DNA of 49,648 bases from an uncultured Olsenella sp. (GTDB lineage Bacteria > Actinomycetota > Coriobacteriia > Coriobacteriales > Atopobiaceae): NCBI GenBank assembly GCA_900314535.1, contig OMVT01000016.1, forward strand, positions 1 through 49,648, in the 5' to 3' direction. A program made the position numbers and the translations under genes. The notes beneath the pieces were generated by a model. The model was given only the letters and a program-made list of their open reading frames with translations. It ran no database searches and was not told the origin of the DNA. Within the stretch, counting starts at the first letter, position 1, and each line of letters starts with the position of its first letter. Positions 1 through 7,386 of the stretch are shown in pieces.

Positions 1-1
1 C

Positions 2-121
2 ATCGCGGAGCGCATGGGCCACGAGACGACCGAGATCACCCTCCACTACGCGCACCTCTTCCCCAACAGGCAGGAGGAGATGGCGCAGGGGCTCGACGCC
101 GAGGGGAGGTGCCCCAGGTGA
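2..121 (+). CDS. Tyrosine recombinase/integrase, C-terminal fragment (cut by window edge)
   Basis: Only the last 39 codons are in the window, in the frame beginning at base 2 and ending at TGA 119-121. The fragment shows the end of a phage-type integrase catalytic domain: a Met-Gly-His box (the second catalytic His region) followed nine residues later by the Tyr of the motif LHYAHLF, which is the DNA-linking nucleophile in this family. Family enzymes cut and rejoin DNA at attachment sites to integrate or excise an element. Its stop overlaps the start of the next gene (GTGA), so the two are probably co-transcribed. The 5' part, and hence exact subfamily, cannot be seen. Confidence 0.85.
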   Translation: MAERMGHETTEITLHYAHLFPNRQEEMAQGLDAEGRCPR

Positions 122-507
122 CGGCGCCGTCGAGGGACCGGATGGGCAGGCGAAGGAGCGTGACCGTGGGCTTCCGCGTGTCCCCGGAGGAGGCCCGCGA
201 GATCGACGCCCTCGTCGCGCTCTCCGGCCTCACCAAGCAGGACTACATCCTGCGCAGGCTCACGGACCGCGAGGTCACCGTATACCCCAGCGTTCGCGTG
301 CAGCGCGCGGTGCAGGACCAGGCCATGCTCTGCTACGAGGAGCTGCGGCGCATCGAGCGAGCTGGCGACGTCACGCCCGAGCTCGCCCACGTGCTCGACA
401 CGCTCGCGGAGACCTTCTCCGGGCTCGGGCGGGAGGCTGGGCCATCCGCCATCGACGCCGAGCGCGAGGCCATGAGGACGCTGGGGAGGGAGAGCGATGG
501 CGCTTGA
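118..507 (+). CDS. Ribbon-helix-helix protein, probable mobilisation/relaxosome accessory or element regulator
   Basis: A 129-residue protein whose N-terminal part (about residues 10-55) reads as a MobC/Arc-type ribbon-helix-helix: a basic Arg-rich start, then a strand SVTVGFRVS, then two helices (PEEAREIDALV and TKQDYILRRLT). The rest is helical and acidic. Such proteins bind inverted repeats and either help a relaxase nick oriT or repress element genes. I chose GTG 118 because it overlaps the integrase stop and has AGGGGAGG about 9 bases upstream; a GTG at 109 and an ATG at 142 are in the same frame. It overlaps the following ATPase gene by 11 bases, so the three left-end genes form one operon. 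No relaxase is in the window, so the mobilisation role is inferred. Confidence 0.7.
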   Translation: MTAPSRDRMGRRRSVTVGFRVSPEEAREIDALVALSGLTKQDYILRRLTDREVTVYPSVRVQRAVQDQAMLCYEELRRIERAGDVTPELAHVLDTLAETFSGLGREAGPSAIDAEREAMRTLGRESDGA

Positions 508-1504
508 GACAATCACCGCCGAGGAGCTGGTCAACACCCCACTGCGGTCGCCGGGATGGGTCGTAGAGGACCCGATCGGCGTCGGCGTCACCCTCCTCGT
601 GGGCTCGCCGAAGGTCGGCAAGAGCTGGCTCGTCCTCCGGCTCGCGGAGTGCGTGAGCAGGGGCGACCCGCTCTGGGGGTTCGCCACCTGCGGGGGCGCC
701 GTCCTCGACCTCGCGCTGGAGGACAACCTCCCCAGGATCCAGCAGCGCCTGTTCAGGCTCGCCGACGAGTGCAGCGAGACGTTCCACCTCTGCGTCAACG
801 CCCCTTCGCTCGCGGACGGGCTCCTCGACGAGATCGCGGCGTTCGTGGCGACGCACCCCGGCACCAGGCTCGTGATCGTCGACACCCTCCAGACGGTCAG
901 GCAATCACCGCAGAAGAGCGCCTACGCCTCCGACTACCGCGACGTGCGCGACTTCAAGGCGCTGGCGGACCACTTCGGGCTGGCCGTCGTCCTCGTGCAC
1001 CACCAGCGCAAGATGGACGACCCGGACCCCTTCAACACCGTCTCGGGCACCAACGGCATCACCGGCGCCGCCGACACGACGATGGTGCTCGACAGGAGGC
1101 GCGGGGACAAGCGGGCGGTCCTGAGGGTGACCGGGCGCGACGTCATCGAGCGGGAGCTCGCGCTCGAGTTCAACGACTGCCGGTGGGAGCTCTCGGAGGA
1201 CCAGAGCGTCGAGCACGAGGAGGAGCGGCCGGTGCCGCGCGAGGTGCTTGAGGTCGTCCGCTTCATGGATGGCAGGCTCGGGTGGGCGGGGACGGCGACG
1301 GAGCTGGTTGCCCAAGCAGGCCTCGGCGACGCGCGGGCCGCGAGCCTGGGGAGGAAGCTCGCCGAGCACTCACAGGCGCTCCTCGAGGCGGGCATACGCT
1401 ACTCGACGCAGCGCTCGGCGACCGCCAGGACCATCTTCCTCGAGCGCATCGCAGAGGGGCAATTCGATGACGGCAGTGACAGCAATGACGGCTCGTGCCA
1501 ATAG
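497..1504 (+). CDS. RepA-like AAA_25 family P-loop ATPase of the mobile element
   Basis: A 335-residue ATPase. Walker A is GSPKVGKSW near residue 37, Walker B is LVIVDTL near residue 127, and a conserved VLVHHQRK strand near residue 167 follows, the layout of the RSF1010 RepA-type hexameric helicase family found in plasmids and integrative elements. The ATG at 497 has a GGGGAGGG ribosome site. The C-terminal part (from about residue 250) looks like a small winged-helix region. Its final codons (DDGSDSNDGSCQ) are encoded by 9-bp direct repeats that continue as inverted copies past the stop, a possible origin next to its replication protein. GC content is higher and Arg codons are more AGG-rich than in core genes to the right, consistent with horizontal origin. 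Confidence 0.8.
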   Translation: MALETITAEELVNTPLRSPGWVVEDPIGVGVTLLVGSPKVGKSWLVLRLAECVSRGDPLWGFATCGGAVLDLALEDNLPRIQQRLFRLADECSETFHLCVNAPSLADGLLDEIAAFVATHPGTRLVIVDTLQTVRQSPQKSAYASDYRDVRDFKALADHFGLAVVLVHHQRKMDDPDPFNTVSGTNGITGAADTTMVLDRRRGDKRAVLRVTGRDVIERELALEFNDCRWELSEDQSVEHEEERPVPREVLEVVRFMDGRLGWAGTATELVAQAGLGDARAASLGRKLAEHSQALLEAGIRYSTQRSATARTIFLERIAEGQFDDGSDSNDGSCQ

Positions 1505-1537
1505 CACGAAGCTCCTGTCATTGCCGTCATGCTGTCA
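1468..1537. repeat. Iteron-like 9-bp repeats, three direct and three inverted, around the end of the RepA-like gene
   Basis: TGACGGCAG, TGACAGCAA and TGACGGCTC start at 1468, 1477 and 1486, an exact 9-bp period. Inverted copies (CTGTCA, CCGTCA, CTGTCA) end at 1520, 1529 and 1537. The two halves pair as a 16-bp stem with one wobble (1467-1482 with 1515-1530), and the loop carries a further perfect hairpin, TCGTGC/GCACGA (1493-1498 with 1504-1509). It could be an origin with iterons, a transcription terminator for the ATPase gene, or both. The direct half lies inside coding sequence. Confidence 0.6.
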
Positions 1538-1569
1538 TCAAGACGAAGGCTGCTTGCCCGTAGCAAGTA

Positions 1570-1620
1570 GCCTAACCCCTGTACATAGCGAGCTGCCTAA
1601 CTCATGTACATCGGGGTTAG
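1570..1620. repeat. 17-bp direct repeat with an inverted third arm in non-coding element DNA
   Basis: GCCTAACCCCTGTACAT (1570-1586) recurs as GCCTAACTCATGTACAT (1595-1611), 14 of 17 bases identical and 25 bp apart. GGGGTTAG (1613-1620) is the inverse of CTAACCCC (1572-1579), so the block can also fold as a long hairpin through the TGTACAT arms. The position within the 433-bp gene-free stretch 1505-1937, after the RepA-like gene, suggests protein-binding sites for replication, transfer or copy control. The function is inference. Confidence 0.5.
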
Positions 1621-1721
1621 CGGGGCCAGCAAGCTACCTATCGCGTCGGTACGTCAAGGAGCTGTGTGGCACATACCCTCCGCTGCCCCTTTGCTTCCTC
1701 CGCTCGCTGTCCCCGTCGCGG

Positions 1722-1763
1722 CTTGAGCCACCTGACTGTCCTTCGGCTATCAGGTGGCTCAAG
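1722..1763. other. Perfect 14-bp stem-loop in element intergenic DNA
   Basis: CTTGAGCCACCTGA (1722-1735) pairs perfectly with TCAGGTGGCTCAAG (1750-1763) around a 14-base loop; GCGG/CCGC can extend the stem after a three-base bulge. There is no T-tract on either side, so a simple intrinsic terminator is not a good fit. An oriT, single-strand origin or attenuator structure are alternatives. I see no gene between 1505 and 1937. Confidence 0.55.
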
Positions 1764-1772
1764 ATCGCCGCG

Positions 1773-1790
1773 CACGGGGGAGCCCCCGTG
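1773..1790. other. Short GC-rich hairpin
   Basis: CACGGG (1773-1778) pairs with CCCGTG (1785-1790) around GGAGCC. It follows the larger stem-loop by 9 bases and may act together with it. No T-tract follows. Confidence 0.4.
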
Positions 1791-1937
1791 ACCCCTCACG
1801 AGACACATGCTCATCGGCCCTCTATGTGGCAAGACCACCATCACGGCCAATTATTGTCCGACGCATGCGTCACCATCTACTCAAGTATCCGATGGATTGC
1901 GGAATAGGTTGCCAGGGCAGAAGGCGATGGTAGTGAC

Positions 1938-2792
1938 ATGGGACTTGACGCAAGTGTGAGGTGCCGCTGCTTCGAGGAGCGCAGGCTGAGGCCTGGGCCA
2001 ATCCCGTACGGGGACCTTTACATCGATGAGGAGGGGTATCTCTCGTCACGGGGACTGGACGAGGCGAGGGCCAAGTACGACTATCGGCAGTTCGAGGCGC
2101 GATACGGACAGATTGAGCGTGAGTTCGACGAGTGGCTGGACGACGCATGCGAGCATGAGTTTGGAGACATGTGCTCCGAACGCGTCGGCAACTGGTCTGG
2201 CGTCGCGATGTTCGAGCACTGGTGCAAGGTCATCGGGGAGGACCGCCTCCCCACGCTCTCCCACATGCTTCCGGACGGAAACGGAGGGACCTTCCCCGCA
2301 GAGAGGGCCCGCGAGGCACTCGCGGAGCTGGACGTGTTCGACACCGAGCTTGACGCCATCATGGTGGGCGATCCGACATACACCCTAGTCGACTGCTCCA
2401 CGGGGAAGGAGGTGTGGTCGGAGGAGGACGGCGCCCTCGACATCTACCCGATCGCGGTCTTCCGAATCTCTAGGGCTGCGATGGTAGATGGGGAGTTCCG
2501 CATCGTCGATGACGACCAGCACAAGGGCGAGACTTACTTCTCCTCCCGCCATTTCACCCAGAAGCGCGTCGACCCCGCCTGGGAAGGCACGACACAACCT
2601 AGGTACGACCTGACCTGCCTCGATACTGGGACGACATTCTCCATATTCGATGGTATCGGGCTCGGCTATGACGGAGACGCCGAGTTCTCCGTCGGGACGC
2701 GAAAGGCCTGGCCCGGTACGTTCGCCAATACGGCGCTGAGGAGGCTCCTGATGGCCTCGATCGAGACCGGCAATCCGATTAGGTGGTGCTAG
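1938..2792 (+). CDS. Hypothetical accessory protein, MGLDxSVxCxCF family start
   Basis: A 284-residue acidic soluble protein that I do not recognise functionally. Its first residues, MGLDASVRCRCFEE, resemble the start of a scattered family of uncharacterised bacterial proteins. It has no signal peptide, membrane segment or nucleotide-binding motif. Visible features are two early Cys residues, a Trp-rich region near residues 65-100, and a glycine-rich C-terminal part. The ATG at 1938 has only a weak upstream purine run. It is followed after 2 bases by a second unknown gene on the same strand, suggesting a two-gene cargo unit of the mobile element. GC is lower than in the preceding genes, pointing to a different origin. 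Antiphage, toxin-immunity or stress roles are possible but unsupported. Confidence 0.6.
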   Translation: MGLDASVRCRCFEERRLRPGPIPYGDLYIDEEGYLSSRGLDEARAKYDYRQFEARYGQIEREFDEWLDDACEHEFGDMCSERVGNWSGVAMFEHWCKVIGEDRLPTLSHMLPDGNGGTFPAERAREALAELDVFDTELDAIMVGDPTYTLVDCSTGKEVWSEEDGALDIYPIAVFRISRAAMVDGEFRIVDDDQHKGETYFSSRHFTQKRVDPAWEGTTQPRYDLTCLDTGTTFSIFDGIGLGYDGDAEFSVGTRKAWPGTFANTALRRLLMASIETGNPIRWC

Positions 2793-2794
2793 AG

Positions 2795-3619
2795 ATGGCT
2801 GAGGCGAGACTTGAGCAGTACGCAGATATCGTTCCCGACGATTCGAACACGCCGGTGAAGCGGCTCGGAAGAGAAGGGGTTCGGGACATCAATCGTCAGA
2901 CGGCCTTCAACAGGAGACTCCTAGAGGGGACTGACGAGTGCGGATGCTTCCACTGCGGTAGGAGGTTCCCGACCTCACTCGTGACCAGCTGGATCGAGGA
3001 GGATGGAGAGGAGGACTCGGGAGTCTGCCCCTTCTGCGGTGTGGACGCGCTTGTCGTCGGCACCGGTGAGTACCCTCTCACGACAGCGCTCCTCAGCGAG
3101 CTGTACGAGAGCCAGTTCGAGCGGGAGGCGAAGGAGACGCTCGAAGCCACTAACGACTGTCCACAGTTTTCCGGGGAGGAGGGATACCTTAGGGAGGGAA
3201 TCCCGTTCCGCAGGCGAGCGCTAGGTGGCCGTAGGCACCTCATGTCGGTCGGTTTGTGGTCAATCGGGGACAGCGGCGAGGACTACTACGACTGCGAGGG
3301 AGCTCCATCGGGAGGAATATATACAGATGAGGCTTTAGGCGGCACTTGGACGGTACGCGCATGGGAAGAGATTGACACGGGAGGGCGTTCCGAGGAGGAA
3401 CTCAGCTCCATGGACGACGAGGAGTACTGGTCGATCGCCAACGTTATCGAGCACTTCCAGCTCGTCCGCGGGGAGACCGTCGTTCGCTTCACGCCATGGA
3501 GTGGAGGAGAGCAGTCGACCCTGCTCAAGCTATCGGAGGAATATGGCGATCGGCTCGTAGGCCTGTTCAAGACCCCCCACTCAGGCCTTGAGGTCTACGT
3601 GGATGAGGTGATTGGGTAA
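2795..3619 (+). CDS. Hypothetical accessory protein with zinc-ribbon-like Cys pairs
   Basis: A 274-residue protein of unknown role. Near residues 45-85 it has CGCFHCGRRF and then CPFCG after about 28 residues, a four-Cys arrangement like a zinc ribbon and like the start of a common family of uncharacterised 'cytoplasmic' proteins. The remaining 190 residues are acidic and aromatic-rich with no membrane segment; a segment around residues 200-270 looks like a separate domain. ATG 2795 is chosen because AGGTGG lies 9 bases upstream; two in-frame GTG codons at 2783 and 2786 overlap the previous stop. It is paired with the upstream unknown gene, probably co-expressed, and sits in the mobile segment next to guaA. 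Confidence 0.6.
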   Translation: MAEARLEQYADIVPDDSNTPVKRLGREGVRDINRQTAFNRRLLEGTDECGCFHCGRRFPTSLVTSWIEEDGEEDSGVCPFCGVDALVVGTGEYPLTTALLSELYESQFEREAKETLEATNDCPQFSGEEGYLREGIPFRRRALGGRRHLMSVGLWSIGDSGEDYYDCEGAPSGGIYTDEALGGTWTVRAWEEIDTGGRSEEELSSMDDEEYWSIANVIEHFQLVRGETVVRFTPWSGGEQSTLLKLSEEYGDRLVGLFKTPHSGLEVYVDEVIG

Positions 3620-3698
3620 GACGTTCCTCCCGTATTACCCAAGATGGTTACAACCCGCTTCCCAAGGACTTCTCATTCCCGTCGTCTTGATGGGCGTA

Positions 3699-3800
3699 AC
3701 GGGACCCTCTGGCCGCTCTCACCTACCCTGCCACCTGCGTGAGTATCGTTTGAGTACCAACGGGATGGGTCCCGTGCTCACGGGACGGCTCCGTGAGTAC
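3699..3800. repeat. Inverted and direct repeats in the 411-bp gap before guaA
   Basis: ACGGGACCC (3699-3707) and GGGTCCCGT (3767-3775) are a perfect 9-bp inverted repeat. CTCACGG/CCGTGAG (3777-3783 with 3791-3797) form a hairpin. TGAGTAY occurs three times (3740, 3751, 3794). Gene-free stretch 3620-4030 therefore holds layered short repeats, as recombinase arm sites or excisionase sites would, but no motif identifies them. Confidence 0.4.
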
Positions 3801-3823
3801 CAGCGCCATCGCTCCTGCTAGAG

Positions 3824-4028
3824 CAGCACATTATCGTGAGGATAATTGAGCACGTCGGCACCAGCTACTCCAAACATGACCCTTCAACTGGGCAAACGCA
3901 CCAGATTATCAGTGCAACAAGCCAGCCACCGCTCTGCTGGCTTCCAAGTTCACAAACGCAAGACGGCGCACCGGGTGGACCAGAAGCCACCAGATGCGCC
4001 GTCAGAGAGACCTCACGATAATGTGCTG
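3824..4028. repeat. 205-bp segment bounded by an 18-bp perfect inverted repeat
   Basis: CAGCACATTATCGTGAGG (3824-3841) is the exact reverse complement of 4011-4028. The right arm ends two bases before the guaA stop codon. The left arm overlaps a local palindrome, ATTATC-GTGAG-GATAAT (3830-3846). The flanks share only AG, too little to call a target duplication. It may be a miniature inverted-repeat element, paired recombinase or excisionase sites at the island junction, or a large terminator structure. Confidence 0.6.
3962..4003 (-). terminator. Probable guaA terminator
   Basis: GACGGCGCA (3962-3970) pairs with TGCGCCGTC (3995-4003), with an inner GGTGG/CCACC arm. Read on the minus strand it begins 27 bases after the guaA stop and is followed by a moderately T-rich TCTTGCGTTTG. 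Confidence 0.65.
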
Positions 4029-4030
4029 AG

Positions 4031-4042
4031 CTACTCCCACTC
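4031..4042 (-). other. Candidate attachment-site core at the 3' end of guaA
   Basis: The last codons of guaA, read GAGTGGGAGTAG on the minus strand, match the conserved GAGTGGGA segment reported as the insertion point of guaA-associated genomic islands. A recombinase gene and accessory DNA lie directly beyond it. No second copy of the core is visible in the window; it would lie left of base 1. A 9-bp AGCTACTCC is shared with 3863-3871, which may be chance. Confidence 0.4.
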
Positions 4043-5620
4043 GATCGTTGCGGGCGGCTTCGGGGTGATGTCGTAGACGACACGGTTCACGCCGTCGACC
4101 TCGTCGACGATGCGGCTCGAGATCTTGCCGAGCACATCGTAGGGAAGCTTCGCCCAGTCTGCCGTCATTGCGTCTGTGGACTCCACGGCACGGACGATGA
4201 TCGGACGCTGGTAGGTGCGCTCGTCGCCCATGACGCCGACGGACTTGATGTCGGGAAGCACGGCGAAGTACTGCCAGCAGGCATGCTCGGAGTTCCTGTC
4301 TCCCGTCTCCTCGAAGAGGCGCTCATTGTAGGCATCGAGCTCCTCGCGCACGATGGCGTCTGCCTCCTTCAAGATGGCAAGCTTCTCCGGCGTGACCTCG
4401 CCGATGATGCGAATAGCAAGGCCGGGACCCGGGAAGGGCTGGCGCCAGACGAGCTTTGCCGGAAGGCCGAGCGCGATGCCGAGCTCGCGCACCTCGTCCT
4501 TGAAGAAGTGGTCGAGCGGCTCGATGAGGTCGAAGTGGACGCCTTCAGGGAACGGGATCAGGTTGTGGTGGCTCTTGATCGTCGAAGCCTTGCCTCCGGT
4601 CTTGCGGGCGCCGGACTCGATGATGTCAGGATAGATCGTGCCCTGGGCAAGGTACTCGATGCCGTCGAGGTCCTGGGCGATGGAGAAGAACTCCTTCCAG
4701 AACTGCGTGCCGATGAGACGGCGCTTCTTCTCGGGGTCCGTCACGCCAGCAAGGAGCTCCTCATAGCGCTTCTCTGCATGGTCGTGGATCAGCGGCACAT
4801 TGAACTGCTTGCGGAAGACCTCTTCGACCATCTCGGGCTCGCCACGGCGCAGCATGCCGTGGTTCACGAAGACGCAGGTGAGCTGGTCGCCGATGGCACG
4901 GTGCACGAGCGCTGCCGTGACAGAGGAGTCGACGCCGCCGGAAAGTGCGAGGATGACCTTCCTGTCCCCTACCTCGGCACGAATCTCCTCCACCTTCTGG
5001 TCGATGATGTTGTCCATCGTCCAGGTGGCGGAGAGGCCTGCGATATCGAAGAGGAAGTGCTCGAGCATCTTCTTGCCATACTGCGTATGGCGGACCTCAG
5101 GATGGAACTGCGTCGCGAAGAGGCGGCGGGAAGCGCACTCCATGGAGGCGACAGGGCAGGTGTCGGTCACCGATGTGACGACAAAGCCTTCCGGCACTTC
5201 CTTCACGGCATCCCTGTGGCTCATCCACACGGTCTGCTCCTCGGGCGTGCCATCGAGAAGCTCAGAGTCTCCCGTGCGCTTGAGCTGCGCCGGGCCATAC
5301 TCGCCCTTCTCGGTGTGGCCGACCTTGCCGCCAAGCTTTGCTGCCATGATCTGCTGGCCATAGCAGAAGCCAAGGACCGGAAGGCCAAGCTCGAAGACAT
5401 CTGCATCCATGTCAGGCGCATCATCTGCATAGACAGAGGCCGGACCGCCCGAAAGGATGATGGCCGAAGGGGCCATGGCCTTGAGCTCCTCTGCCGAGAT
5501 GTCGCAGGGGACAATCTCGGAATAGACATGGAGATCGCGGACGCGCCTTGCAATCAGCTGCCCATACTGGGCGCCGAAGTCCAGGACGACGACGAACTGC
5601 TTTGGCCGAGCACTCTGCAT
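4031..5620 (-). CDS. guaA: GMP synthase (glutamine-hydrolysing)
   Basis: 529 residues. It converts XMP to GMP using glutamine and ATP, the last step of guanine nucleotide synthesis, in the cytosol. The N-terminal class I glutamine amidotransferase domain (about 8-195) has the nucleophile Cys86 in GFCYGQQ and a His-Pro-Glu motif (FHPEV). The ATP-pyrophosphatase domain follows with the P-loop LSGGVDSSV, and the GMP-synthase dimerisation domain ends in the invariant TIEWE. The start is the ATG at 5620, preceded by GGAGG; the frame stays open further upstream, but without a ribosome site. It stands alone, divergent from the LytR-type gene, with an island inserted beyond its 3' end and its own terminator. 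Confidence 0.97.
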   Translation of the reverse strand: MQSARPKQFVVVLDFGAQYGQLIARRVRDLHVYSEIVPCDISAEELKAMAPSAIILSGGPASVYADDAPDMDADVFELGLPVLGFCYGQQIMAAKLGGKVGHTEKGEYGPAQLKRTGDSELLDGTPEEQTVWMSHRDAVKEVPEGFVVTSVTDTCPVASMECASRRLFATQFHPEVRHTQYGKKMLEHFLFDIAGLSATWTMDNIIDQKVEEIRAEVGDRKVILALSGGVDSSVTAALVHRAIGDQLTCVFVNHGMLRRGEPEMVEEVFRKQFNVPLIHDHAEKRYEELLAGVTDPEKKRRLIGTQFWKEFFSIAQDLDGIEYLAQGTIYPDIIESGARKTGGKASTIKSHHNLIPFPEGVHFDLIEPLDHFFKDEVRELGIALGLPAKLVWRQPFPGPGLAIRIIGEVTPEKLAILKEADAIVREELDAYNERLFEETGDRNSEHACWQYFAVLPDIKSVGVMGDERTYQRPIIVRAVESTDAMTADWAKLPYDVLGKISSRIVDEVDGVNRVVYDITPKPPATIEWE

Positions 5621-5903
5621 TGCTGCCTCCGATAAGCGAGAGGTTCTTCTTGTCCACGTTCCATGATACGGCAAATGGAGACACCTCGCGTGCCGTGTAT
5701 GGATGCCAAGCTTTTCTGCATACCGCTGTCCCGAATACACGGATGCCGCTCACCGCCAAAATGCTACCATTCAGGATATCCGCAGGTAGGGGCATTTGAT
5801 GAACTTCAGTGCCTATTCAGTAAGCCGGTGGGTGACATGTCTAAGATGTAAGATTGCACAATGCCAAACGGTGGTGCATCCACCCCTACAAGGGAGACTT
5901 CTT

Positions 5904-7322
5904 TTGGCACACAGAAACAGAGGGCAGCTGGAACCTACAGCCGGTGCCCTGTCGCGCGATAACGGTCCGAGCCACTACGTGGCAAAGCGGGCCACGAAGA
6001 AGAAGCATTTCATTCTCCGCACGGTCCTCATCTGTGTGGTGGCAGTCATTGCCGTTGCAGGCATCGCGTTTGCGAAGTACTACAACGATATCAACAGCAA
6101 GATCAAGGCGAACATCACGCCCGAGCTCGAGGCGCAGCTCTCCAGCTCGAAGCAGATCTCGGAGCCGTTCTACATGCTGCTGCTCGGCGTGGACAAGAGC
6201 CAGGAGCGCGCCGATGAATGGGGCGACGATTCGTCGAACTTCCGTTCCGACACGATCATCCTGGTACGGGTCGACCCGAAGAACATGAAGGTGACGCTTG
6301 TCTCCATCGCCCGCGACACGATGGTGGACATGGGCGACTATGGCATGCAGAAGATCAACGCAGCCTATGCCCTGGGCGGCCCGAGCTATACGGTCCAGGT
6401 CGTCGAGAAATATGCCGGCGTCGATATCTCCCACTACGCAGAGGTGGACTTCGAGGCCCTGACAGCAATAGTCGATGGAATCGGCGGCATCGAGGTCACC
6501 GTGCCGACCGACGTCGTGGACCCGCTCGCCAATGCGAACATCCAGGCAGGAACGCAGACCCTGAACGGCGAGCAGGCCCTTGCCCTCTGCCGCTCGAGGC
6601 ATGCCTACGATGAGTACGGTGCCGGCGACTTCTACCGCGCTGCAAACCAGCGTGCTGTCATCACCGCCATCATCAAGAAGGTTCTCTCCTCAGACCCGCT
6701 CACCATTGCCAACACCATCTCCAACCTCGCCGACGGTGTCACGACCGACCTCGACGCCTCCCAGATCATCTCCCTTGCTCTCCAGATGAAGGACCTCGAC
6801 GTGGACAACAACGTCTACTCCGGCCTCAACCCGACGGAGGGCGAGATGATTGACGGCATCTCCTACCAGGTCACCATCGAAGACGAATGGGAAGAGATGA
6901 TGGAGCGCGTCGATAGCGGCGAGTCGCCCTACGAGAATGCCTCGGACGATCCGACAGCAGGCGTCTCTGCCAGCGCAGGCGATGGCACGACGACCACGAC
7001 GACGTCGACCGGCTCTGCAATGGACGACGTGGACGCCGTCCACAAGGGCGATATCGAAGTGCTGAACGGCTCTGGCGCGAATGGCGCTGCTGCTGCAGCC
7101 GCGAACCTGCTCGAGAAGGCAGGCTACACGGCGACGACCGGCGTCGCCGATTCCTCCGACTACCAGGAGATCACGATCGTCTACCGCGGCGACGACAGCA
7201 TGGCCATTGCCAAGGGCGTCGGCGAGACGCTCTCCTCGCTCGGCACGATCAACTACGTGAACGACTCTTCGCGCACCTACTCGTATACGGGAGACGTCCT
7301 CGTGATTCTCGGCAGCGACTAG
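5904..7322 (+). CDS. LytR-CpsA-Psr family cell-wall glycopolymer ligase with LytR_C domain
   Basis: 472 residues from a TTG start at 5904, chosen because AAGGGAG lies 7 bases upstream and the encoded N-terminus then becomes a normal basic cytoplasmic tail. One membrane helix (about 37-58, LRTVLICVVAVIAVAGIAFA) anchors the catalytic domain outside the cell. The LCP domain (about 85-280) has the Asp-Thr and Arg signature DTIILVRVD, VSIARDT, KINAAYALGG and the late RAANQR. Family members transfer undecaprenyl-linked glycopolymers to peptidoglycan. A Ser/Thr-rich linker near 350-370 leads to a LytR_C domain (about 378-470, VLNGSG onward). It is transcribed alone and ends at a strong terminator. 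Confidence 0.92.
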   Translation: MAHRNRGQLEPTAGALSRDNGPSHYVAKRATKKKHFILRTVLICVVAVIAVAGIAFAKYYNDINSKIKANITPELEAQLSSSKQISEPFYMLLLGVDKSQERADEWGDDSSNFRSDTIILVRVDPKNMKVTLVSIARDTMVDMGDYGMQKINAAYALGGPSYTVQVVEKYAGVDISHYAEVDFEALTAIVDGIGGIEVTVPTDVVDPLANANIQAGTQTLNGEQALALCRSRHAYDEYGAGDFYRAANQRAVITAIIKKVLSSDPLTIANTISNLADGVTTDLDASQIISLALQMKDLDVDNNVYSGLNPTEGEMIDGISYQVTIEDEWEEMMERVDSGESPYENASDDPTAGVSASAGDGTTTTTTSTGSAMDDVDAVHKGDIEVLNGSGANGAAAAAANLLEKAGYTATTGVADSSDYQEITIVYRGDDSMAIAKGVGETLSSLGTINYVNDSSRTYSYTGDVLVILGSD

Positions 7323-7343
7323 CACCGAGACGCAGAGCTCCGA

Positions 7344-7386
7344 CACGAAAAGAGGCTCCGGCATGATGCCGGAGCCTCTTTTCGTG
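7344..7386. terminator. Strong bidirectional terminator
   Basis: A perfect 20-bp stem (7344-7363 with 7367-7386) with a 3-base TGA loop. Runs of A and T at the stem base allow function in either direction. It ends the LCP gene and could also stop ychF transcripts. Confidence 0.92.

Noticed and set aside
3612..3821. Small open frame after the cargo pair
   Set aside because: It runs through the repeat-rich gap, has no ribosome site and a non-coding composition.
5695..5747. GTGTAT-GGATGCC and ATACAC-GGATGCC repeats between guaA and the LCP gene
   Set aside because: Short matches in a divergent promoter region; not distinguishable from chance by eye.
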